A stretch of 32,640 nt of DNA from Fragilaria crotonensis. Taxonomy: Eukaryota; Bacillariophyta; Fragilariophyceae; Fragilariales; Fragilariaceae. This document shows, piece after piece, positions 10,079 through 16,366 of the stretch. The translations under genes and the position numbers were made by a program. The stretch is taken from NCBI GenBank assembly GCA_022925895.1, contig JAKSYS010000696.1:1-32640 (forward strand), written 5' to 3'. Each line of letters begins with the position of its first letter. Positions within the stretch are counted from its first letter, which is position 1. The notes beneath the pieces were generated by a model, which saw only the letters and a list, made by a program, of their open reading frames with translations, was not told the DNA's origin and ran no database searches.

Positions 10079-10300
10079 AATGTACGCAAGGTTCGTCGAA
10101 TGGCATTGGAAGGTATGAGATCGATTCGTACCTATTTCAGCCCGTTGCCTAATCCGAATACCGTGCCGTAAATGGTGCTCGAGTTTATTTAATTCATGGT
10201 GGCTGTCATCCCACCCAGGGTGATGGTCATCCGTGTGAGTCGAGTATCCCAGTATGTGGGTACAGCGGCAGCACGGTAAATTAGGTTTCTGGTATTTTTT
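10079..10300 (+). mobile_element. 3' end of a LINE (LINE C): ORF2 C-terminus plus 3' UTR
   Basis: The plus strand encodes VRKVRRMALEGMRSIRTYFS before a stop at 10169-10171. It matches the last residues of the LINE at 24705 (RVKKRMTTGMRSIRDYFS). The following 3' UTR also matches: a small stem-loop at 10244-10263 (GTA-CCCA pairing with TGGG-TAC), then AGCGGCAGCACGGTAAA, then TTTCTGG and a T-run at 10295-10300. The corresponding LINE B bases are AGCGGTAGCACGTTAAA, TTTCTAG and T13. The 5' side is cut off exactly where YR copy 1 begins, so the rest of this LINE is probably left of the window. Confidence 0.78.
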
Positions 10301-10577
10301 ATTGCATAAAGATATGTATTGAGAAATACGAGGCTGCGAGTACACCCGCGCGCTGTTGGGGACCGAAAGAGTCGATATTATTGACCTCGTTGTTCCATTT
10401 ACTTGTCGGCGACGAGACAGTAGGAGTTGTAAAGTGAGTGCATACTCGGAGTGCTGGGCATACTCGAAACTGATCTGATAAAAACATTGGAGACTAATCG
10501 GAATCGCAACAAGTGCACACTGTTCTAATCCAGTCCTCCAATACTCCACTAGCACCACCAAAGAAATCTCGTATCTG
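10301..10577 (+). other. Upstream region of the LRR gene, no gene seen
   Basis: These 277 bp separate the LINE tail from the LRR start codon. They are AT-moderate, without a clear TATA box or repeat. The promoter of the LRR gene must lie here or within the LINE remnant. Confidence 0.4.
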
Positions 10578-12014
10578 ATGGAGAATCGCGGCATTGCCGA
10601 CCATGTTGACGTCGTTGCCAAGGGTTCTTCAGGGTATGACATCGACAAGGATGACTTCGCAGAAGAATTATCGTGTGATTTGCCAAGTATTTCCATGTCG
10701 TCGGGAGCTTCTGGTTGCTCTCTCTACGCTTCGATGCAGTTACCACCTGCGTCAAAGCAGGTGTACAAAGATGATGGTCGTGACGTTGCTTATGTTGGAA
10801 GTGTTAGTGGTCAAAAAAAATTGGAGCATGCACAACCGGGAGAAACAATGCATGTACCCCGGTTGGGAATGGAAGACTCGTTGGAATGGCCTCCAGTTGT
10901 GGCTGCACGCATTCCTCACAATCACAATGTCCCTCCCGGAGCATTTCCCGTACGATCATCTCGCAACACACCAACAAGTCGAACATTGAGGTCTCCGAGT
11001 AATTTGTATGCTTCCACGAGAGAGTTTGTAAATGAAGAATCCAAACAAGAAGAGGGAGTGGCAAACCCCGCAAGAGCATATTCCGGTGCCAACGACAGCA
11101 GTCGCATGGATACTGGAAGTGGCTTATATGCTGTTGAAGCCCGACGGGTTCATGATGGAAGCGAAGACGGAACGGTAATGGTTGCCGAAGCCCAATACGT
11201 CAGAATGATGAAGTGGTACCGTCTTCGATGGATTTCTGTCGGCCTTGCGTTCTTTGTGTGTTGTCTTGTCTTTGCGGTGATTATATTGGCTATGATTTTC
11301 GTTCGATCACCATCGGCAGCTAGCAGTTCGTCATTGACGCCTCCTACCTCGGTTCCGATGACAGGGGCGCCACCCACCTCGGATCCAATGACTAAGGCGC
11401 CGTCCACCTTGAAACCTTCCACTTTGACGTCGGAACAAATTGCATGCAACTTTCTTTCCATTTCAGACATGACGGAGTGTCGATCGAAAGTAAAGTTTGA
11501 CCCTTACAATACAGGCGACACAACGAACGGTTCCACAATTCCAAGTGAGATTGGACTCTTGACACAGTTGAGGTATTTGTCGTTCTACAGCAAATCGTTG
11601 ACTTCGACAATTCCAAGTGAGATCGGACTATTGACACAGTTGACGTATTTGCATTTCGGAAGCAACTTGTTGAATTCCATAATTCCAAGTGAGATCGGAC
11701 TCTTGACACAATTGGCGGGGCTGTGGTTCTTCGACAATAGATTGACGTCAATACCACGTGCGATCGGACAATTGACAAGGTTGACGGCTTTGGATTTCCA
11801 AGACAATGCGTTGAATTCCACAATTCAAAGTGAGATCGGGCTCTTAACAAACTTGAGGGTGTTGATTCTCTCCGACAATGAGTTGAAGGGGACAATTCCG
11901 TCATCCCTCTGTTCACTCCCTTCTCTCAACGGGTCTATCTACATCGACTGTGGTGAAATCACATGTACTTCAGGTTGTTGCGTGGATTATTATTCCCGTT
12001 CTTCCTGTGGCTAA
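10578..12014 (+). CDS. Single-pass membrane leucine-rich repeat protein, diatom type
   Basis: An intact single-exon ORF of 478 codons starts with ATG. Residues 1-212 are polar and Ser-rich, probably cytoplasmic, as there is no signal peptide. A hydrophobic segment at about 219-242 (VGLAFFVCCLVFAVIILAMIF), preceded by KWYRLR, is a likely signal-anchor. A Pro/Thr/Ser linker with PMTxAP repeats covers about 250-285. Leucine-rich repeats of roughly 24 residues run from about 320 to 445 (IPSEIGLLTQL). A Cys-rich cap follows (YIDCGEITCTSGCCVDYY). By type this is a surface protein with an outward LRR domain, perhaps a receptor-like or adhesion protein; it has no kinase domain. The repeats are very alike at DNA level, which favours repeat gain or loss. 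It is the only clearly intact host-type gene here. Confidence 0.85.
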   Translation: MENRGIADHVDVVAKGSSGYDIDKDDFAEELSCDLPSISMSSGASGCSLYASMQLPPASKQVYKDDGRDVAYVGSVSGQKKLEHAQPGETMHVPRLGMEDSLEWPPVVAARIPHNHNVPPGAFPVRSSRNTPTSRTLRSPSNLYASTREFVNEESKQEEGVANPARAYSGANDSSRMDTGSGLYAVEARRVHDGSEDGTVMVAEAQYVRMMKWYRLRWISVGLAFFVCCLVFAVIILAMIFVRSPSAASSSSLTPPTSVPMTGAPPTSDPMTKAPSTLKPSTLTSEQIACNFLSISDMTECRSKVKFDPYNTGDTTNGSTIPSEIGLLTQLRYLSFYSKSLTSTIPSEIGLLTQLTYLHFGSNLLNSIIPSEIGLLTQLAGLWFFDNRLTSIPRAIGQLTRLTALDFQDNALNSTIQSEIGLLTNLRVLILSDNELKGTIPSSLCSLPSLNGSIYIDCGEITCTSGCCVDYYSRSSCG

Positions 12015-12572
12015 GAAATTGACACAATAGTGCGTTTTCTATGAATGAAAGGATGGGGACGGAGGAAGGTAGCGAGGCAAAGCGCAGGAGGACAAGTTTG
12101 AGATCGGAATGGATAAAATGAAAGATGACTAGCTGATTTTTGGCAGATTTGCCCGATCAATGCGCATATAAACCACTTGCGCCAATCAGAGTCAGCTTAA
12201 ACGTCAGTGTTATCGAGCTTTTGTGCATTGATGATCACTTTTGTGATGCCGGCGTAAGAGTTTAGAATTTGGTACCGTTTTTGGTTAAGATTCGTTCTTG
12301 TCTCTCCAGAAATTTGAGTACTAAAAAGTAGTCCTAATCATTTTGTATGGAAGTGAACAGGCTTGGAGCACGTATGATATGACTATGCATGACTATGCAT
12401 TGTATGACTCTATGACATAGTACGGTGGTATGACATAACAGTTCGAAGCCTCCTCCTCCAATTGAACAAATTTTGGTCTCATTGGATGGATGGGCCATGA
12501 TACCATGATAGTTGTTTCCGAAATGCGATTTCTACTCTACAAATCCTGGTTATGGAGACCGGCAACTCTATT
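12015..12572. other. Intergenic stretch downstream of the LRR gene
   Basis: No supported gene is seen. A short imprecise tandem repeat of tgactatgca units lies at about 12378-12430. No clear AATAAA signal follows the LRR stop codon. Confidence 0.4.
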
Positions 12573-13160
12573 CCTAAGGGGGCGGGGTTCAAAATAGATA
12601 AAATGTCCTCAAGTATATATATTTTTTTACTTGATACGTTGGGTGGATTTTTACTTAAGGATTTTACGGTTGGTGTGGATTTCGGAGGTCCGGTGGTACC
12701 TTGTTATTTAACAACTTTCAAATTGGGTGTTACAGAGCTTTCTACAACTTCCTTGGTATGTTAACTTGTGTGAAAATGAACTTCACGGCAACCAAGTTTA
12801 TCACAGTAGACTTCAATGCATTTTAAACATCCATCACACACCATTCTCAGAGTTGTGCTTAACAGCACTTTCATCTTGTCCTTGTGCTTCCTGCTGCAAC
12901 AACAAGAAAAAGGAAGGTGCCTGAACCATTACTACCAATTTCAGAGCTGTTCACATTCTCTCCATTTGGCCTTTGCTGTCAGGAGCGAGTGTATAATCAA
13001 CCCTTTGATTCAGATTGAAGAGAGATGCATCCGTGAGCATGTAAAAAACATGGAATGGACAAGAGAGTGTCCACCATCGAATAGCGCTCCAAAAAGGTCC
13101 GAAAATCCCCCACCGGTAGGGCCTTTCTGCCATTTCGATGCGCTAAATCGAATTTGATGC
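12573..13160 (+). pseudogene. Zinc-finger module, copy 1 (degenerate)
   Basis: The module opens with CCTAAGGGGGCGGGGTTCAA, as at 14137 and (with one change) 15031. Four weak iterations of a GGGTGGAT-like motif follow, then coding remnants. From about 12948 one frame reads ELFTFSPFGLCCQE, matching LFTFSPFGLCCRK in copy 2. CKKHGMDKRVSTIE at about 13037 matches HLKKHGIDNRIATVR. In-frame stops between and after these blocks, and loss of the CxxC, show it is dead. Recognising it depends on comparison with the two other copies. Confidence 0.7.
12635..12733 (+). repeat. Four degenerate iterated motifs of module 1
   Basis: Motif (T)TGGGTGGAT or close variants occur with their GTGG(A/T) or GTGTT cores starting at about 12643, 12675, 12693 and 12727. 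Spacings are 32, 18 and 34. The intervening ACTTAAGG and TTATTTAACAAC blocks resemble the spacers of modules 2 and 3. Confidence 0.5.
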
Positions 13161-13580
13161 TCTACATGTACGCATAAATCAATGAAAATAGCTCATTTCG
13201 TACGCATGATCCTTCCCGTTCGACTCACTGGATTGCAGTGTTTGAGCCATTCGATTCGATGGTTTGGATCCATTTGACTCCTTGCAACCTTCAAATGTTT
13301 TAGCGACGATGATGATGATGTGTTCAGCAAATGTTTTGTCGGCCGATTGCATCTACCGCCCCTGGGAAACATTCAAGCAATCTAGACACCAGCAAGTACT
13401 AGCAGAAGTAGACTAGCAACAATACATCTTTGTAGATTCCTAACTTAGTATAGTGTTGAAGGACAAACTTGAGAAGTTGGGAGAGCAGAATCTTCCCAGG
13501 GTAGAAAGTAGTAACTCCATACAAAGTCCTACGTGAAATCTAGTACGGAATCTACGACGAATAGGAGCACAACATCAACC
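13161..13580. other. Intergenic stretch between module 1 and the Gln-rich ORF
   Basis: No gene is recognised. The stretch includes a short gatgatgatgatg run near 13308-13320. Confidence 0.35.
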
Positions 13581-14141
13581 ATGAAAGGGAGGGCCCCCAG
13601 GCCCTCTCAAGTTAAGTCATTCAAGTACAAACATGTCAAACACACCAATGAAGAAGTTTCTACAATGAAAATGAAGATTGAACAGAAGTGGAGGGAGGAG
13701 ATTGAATTGCAAGATAACTGGTATTTTCCAGAATCGAAATTTTTCTACGGCAGAATCTGGTATATTTTCTACGGCGTCGATCAATCATCCATGGTGATCA
13801 ATTCTTATTTCATCAAACTTCATCAGAGCACACCAGGTTCTTTGATCCAAGAGCCAAGTATCTTTCAGAATCAATCTATACAAGAGCAGAGCCAACCTTT
13901 AGGAAGGCATCAAAGTCACATTCAAGCAGCAAGTTACCAAGAGAAGTGGATTCCAAGTGATCCAGAAAAGAGTTTAAGTATTCGAGAGCAGAGTTATCCT
14001 ATTCAAGAGTGGAGTTTCCGTATTGCAGAGAATCGATTTCAGCATACTATGCAGCAGAATAAACATGCAACTGATTTGTGTCAATTGATACATCAGCAAT
14101 CACCAAAGATCCAGTACATTCCAGAGCAGAGCCAACCCTAA
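13581..14141 (+). CDS. Hypothetical Gln/Ser-rich protein with short repeats
   Basis: An ORF of 186 codons runs from the first ATG (13581) to a stop that lies inside the CCTAAGGGGG opening of module 2. Residues 1-45 are basic (KYKHVKHTNEEV, MKMKIEQKWREEIE). From about residue 75 the protein is rich in Gln, Ser, Ile and Pro, with imperfect repeats of the form I-Q/R-E-Q-S-x-P (IQEQSQP, IREQSYP, IQEWSFR, IPEQSQP). There is no membrane segment and no domain I recognise. The DNA repeats caagagcagag/cgagagcagag underlie the peptide repeats. It may be the tail product of a longer unit of module 1 or a chance ORF in repetitive DNA. Confidence 0.35.
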   Translation: MKGRAPRPSQVKSFKYKHVKHTNEEVSTMKMKIEQKWREEIELQDNWYFPESKFFYGRIWYIFYGVDQSSMVINSYFIKLHQSTPGSLIQEPSIFQNQSIQEQSQPLGRHQSHIQAASYQEKWIPSDPEKSLSIREQSYPIQEWSFRIAENRFQHTMQQNKHATDLCQLIHQQSPKIQYIPEQSQP

Positions 14142-14156
14142 GGGGGCGGGGTTCAA
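14137..14156 (+). repeat. Conserved opening of zinc-finger module 2
   Basis: CCTAAGGGGGCGGGGTTCAA is also found at 12573 and, with one change, at 15031, each time followed by A(A/G)(A/T/C)(A)TAGATAA. It marks the start of each module. CCCCTAAGGGG at 15030 is nearly palindromic, and an inverted GTTTGAACC lies about 40 bp upstream of that copy. Confidence 0.75.
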
Positions 14157-14198
14157 GATAGATAATTTTTTCTCATGTACGGATATTTTTACTTGATG

Positions 14199-14291
14199 CA
14201 TTCTGAGTAATTTTGTTTAAGTGATTGCACATCCTGAGTTATTTTTTGTACATCCTGAGCCAACTTTACTTAATGACATGTGCATCGTGAG
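14199..14291 (+). repeat. Four iterated motifs of module 2 (CATCCTGAG)
   Basis: CATTCTGAG, CATCCTGAG, CATCCTGAG and CATCGTGAG start at 14199, 14230, 14251 and 14283. Spacings are 31, 21 and 32 bp, close to 3, 2 and 3 helical turns. The spacer blocks (TTTTGTTTAAG, TTTACTTAATGAC) resemble those of module 3, while the motif itself differs. Confidence 0.75.
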
Positions 14292-14293
14292 CA

Positions 14294-14869
14294 ATGGAGT
14301 TCCCGCCTGTAGACTTCATTAATTTGAACGCATTTGAAACATACCCAGGCACCACTTTCGTATTCACACATCTAAGACGTACCCTTGTCCTCACCATGCT
14401 TCGCTTCACCTCTATAAAACGAAAAGGAGAATTGTTACCTGTGTCAGAACAATCCCTTGTCCAGCGACAACGACATACCATTGAAACACAGATCAGCACA
14501 TTTTCAGCTGATTTGGTCGACTATTCTGTTGACGAGTTTATTCCTGAATCACTCTTCACCTTCTCACCGTTCGGTCTTTGCTGTCGCAAATGTGGTAAAC
14601 ATGTCGCAATTCAGTTTGATGAGAGATCCATTTGCAATCATCTCAAAAAACATGGCATTGACAACAGAATAGCCACAGTCCGATCTCTTTTGCATGCATT
14701 CAAGAAGCATTTTGATAAGGCAAAGGCATCAGGAACCATTGAACAATATTGCATGAATGATACTTTGGATTCTGGCTATTCCTGTGCATGTGGGCCTTCC
14801 TTTTTGAGGAAGGCCAATGCGGTTCAACATTGCAAAAAGTGGGGATGCTATAAAACGATGCTTCAATAA
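14294..14869 (+). CDS. Small zinc-finger-like protein, module copy 2
   Basis: An open frame of 191 codons. An internal ATG at 14396 is the more likely start, because the related copy 3 also begins shortly before a KRK motif (SIKRKG here, STKRKA there). Numbered from 14294, a C-x2-C-x15-H-x3-H arrangement lies at residues 97-120 (CRKC ... HLKKH). A second Cys/His cluster lies at 164-185 (CACGPSF ... QHCKKWGC). This looks like a nucleic-acid-binding protein. The first finger faintly recalls the N-terminal fingers of fungal OrsD-like proteins (DUF3505), but I would not assign the family. AATAAAATAAAATA at about 14961 could serve as poly(A) signal. It is the only one of the three module copies with an uninterrupted frame. 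Confidence 0.6.
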   Translation: MEFPPVDFINLNAFETYPGTTFVFTHLRRTLVLTMLRFTSIKRKGELLPVSEQSLVQRQRHTIETQISTFSADLVDYSVDEFIPESLFTFSPFGLCCRKCGKHVAIQFDERSICNHLKKHGIDNRIATVRSLLHAFKKHFDKAKASGTIEQYCMNDTLDSGYSCACGPSFLRKANAVQHCKKWGCYKTMLQ

Positions 14870-15030
14870 GCCGATCTCATCAAGCTATGTTGTGGTCGAT
14901 ATGTGTCTAAATTACAGGTTGCTTCTCTTTTGAAGGATGAACCATCCCGAATCAAGCAACAATAAAATAAAATATAACCTAATTAACGGGTTTTCGCCTC
15001 GTTTGAACCGTAAGGCTCAAAATGCGTGCC
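14870..15030 (+). other. 3' flank of zinc-finger ORF 2
   Basis: It contains AATAAAATAAAATA near 14961, a possible poly(A) signal, then GTTTGAACCG near 15001, an inverted partner of the GGGTTCAAAC in the next module opening. Confidence 0.4.
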
Positions 15031-15050
15031 CCTAAGGGGGCTGGGTTCAA
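15031..15050 (+). repeat. Conserved opening of zinc-finger module 3
   Basis: CCTAAGGGGGCTGGGTTCAA differs by one base from the module 2 opening. Confidence 0.75.
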
Positions 15051-15090
15051 ACTAGATAAATTTTATTCGTGAATGATTTTATTTACTTGA

Positions 15091-15190
15091 TACCACGGGA
15101 GGGACTTCTATTTAGGAAGATGTACCACGGGAGGGATTTTCCTTGCCATGGGAGGGACTTTTTACTTAAGGACTAATACCACGGGAGGTA
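15091..15190 (+). repeat. Four iterated motifs of module 3 (TACCACGGGAGGGA)
   Basis: TACCACGGGAGGGA, the same again, TGCCATGGGAGGGA and TACCACGGGAGGTA start at 15091, 15123, 15144 and 15177. Spacings are 32, 21 and 33 bp. A fifth, inverted and imperfect version (CTACCTCCCTTGTAGTA) follows at about 15210. The spacing nearly equals that of module 2 although the motif is unrelated. Confidence 0.8.
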
Positions 15191-15301
15191 TGGAATTCAT
15201 CACACTCTCTACCTCCCTTGTAGTATGAAAATCAGTGCGCCAATATTCAAATGAAAGCCATATCATTCATCCCTCAACTCCATTGTCCACCACAACAAAC
15301 C

Positions 15302-15640
15302 ATGGACTTTAATGTGTCTCAGACAACAAGCACCAAACGAAAGGCAATGGTCCTTCAAGACATTCCACAAGAGGATGCAGACCCCATGCTTCCTATTAGG
15401 GATCTTTTCACATTTTCTCCTTTTGGTTTATGCTGTTGGCAATGTAAAAATAATTCAATTATTCAGCGTGATGAGCAATGCATCTCCCGGCATTAAAAAA
15501 ACATGGTATGGACAGCAGAGTTGCTTTGGTTTGTTCTCTTCTCCTCGCTTTCGAATTGCAACTCGAAATTGCAAAGCCCTCAGGATCCATTGAATCATAC
15601 CGAAGCGACAAGAATACCTACACTGCCTCAGAAGGTGGCG
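15302..15640 (+). pseudogene. Zinc-finger-like protein, module copy 3 (frameshifted)
   Basis: From the ATG at 15302 (or 15251) one reads STKRKAM, then LFTFSPFGLCCWQCKNNSIIQRDEQCISRH, which parallels copy 2 including the CxxC. The frame then meets a stop at 15494-15496. A second frame continues directly with LKKHGMDSRVALVCSLLLAF and AKPSGSIESY (about 15490-15605), the counterparts of HLKKHGIDNRIATVRSLLHAF and AKASGTIEQY. A run of A just after the first stop (gcattaaaaaaac) is the likely site of the indel. The second Cys/His cluster of copy 2 is not found; the sequence diverges after about 15640. Confidence 0.7.
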
Positions 15641-16011
15641 GGTTTTACATGTATCGAATTTGGTACGTGTACCATTTTTTTAGTCCAATACAGTGCGTAA
15701 TATCTTTTTCCTCTGTACTATGTATGACTTTGTCTTATATCCCTTGTACTTGTTTTGTTATCCAGTACAGATGCACACCATCCCATGGTACAATCAGCAT
15801 TTTATCGTTTGTGTACCATAGCTGTTGATGTAGTAACATTTAGCTGTGGCCGTAAAACCCCTTTTCGTTGGGTGTAACATCGTCCATTGCTCACCATTTT
15901 GTTTTGTATTGTAATAACTATGGATGTACTTGTGGCTAACTAGTATCCAGAGTACGGTACTCCACTGTTTTCCATTCTTCCATTGCTATCTACAACTCAA
16001 CACCAACTAAC
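15641..16011. other. AT-rich intergenic stretch
   Basis: No gene or strong repeat is seen. GTACGTGT at 15663 and CCAG near 15763 could be splice-like, but nothing downstream supports an exon. Confidence 0.3.
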
Positions 16012-16032
16012 GCGTTGAATTCAATTCAACGC
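16012..16032. repeat. Perfect 10-bp palindrome with one central base
   Basis: GCGTTGAATT and its exact reverse complement flank a single C, about 70 bp before the YR element. It may be the end of a small element or a cruciform-forming site; no role is shown. Confidence 0.5.
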
Positions 16033-16100
16033 AAACTCAACAAATGGTCACCCGTTGTGGCTGTTCTCGACATGGTGCCCTGCTGTGCTGTGCACCGGCC
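16033..16100 (+). repeat. Left half of the repeat unit that YR element copy 2 entered
   Basis: Its last 15 bases, TGCTGTGCACCGGCC, recur at about 22721-22735. The bases before them also match that later unit loosely (ggtcacc...gtggct...ttctc...ggtgc). The match stops where the YR element begins. Confidence 0.7.
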
Positions 16101-16201
16101 AGCCTGGCATGTCCGAAGTTCGGGAAAGGGAGAGCAGTCGCCGTCAGACAGACGAACACGAGACACAGACAGACGAACACCCGGACACAACACAAGATGC
16201 G

Positions 16202-16295
16202 AATTGCTCACAATCCGGACGAACTCGAATCAACAAAGACACTACTTTAATTGCTCACAATCCGGACGAACTCGAATCAACAAAGACACTACTCT
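16202..16295 (+). repeat. 47-bp tandem duplication in the leader of YR element copy 2
   Basis: Two adjacent units starting AATTGCTCACAATCC at 16202 and 16249 differ at about one base. Copy 1 has only one unit (about 9925-9975, reverse strand), so the duplication arose in this copy or its recent parent. Confidence 0.85.
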
Positions 16296-16366
16296 AGTTA
16301 ATTTAATCTGGCCTCTTCCCTCAAACCACCAACCGACCGACGACTCGAACGACGAACGCAGATAGG

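Noticed and set aside
9926-10696. Minus-strand open frame of 256 codons
   Set aside because: It crosses the YR leader, the LINE fragment and the start of the LRR gene in antisense; no domain, and it spans unrelated units.
12573-12600. GGGGTTCAAAATAGA at the module openings as a tRNA B box
   Set aside because: It lacks the trailing CC and the 3' half of a T stem, and no A box lies at a fitting distance upstream.
14199-15190. Short repeats with regular spacers resembling a CRISPR array
   Set aside because: Only four motifs of 9-14 bp per array, spacing alternates 32/21/32, spacer text is conserved between modules, and the context is eukaryotic with no cas genes.
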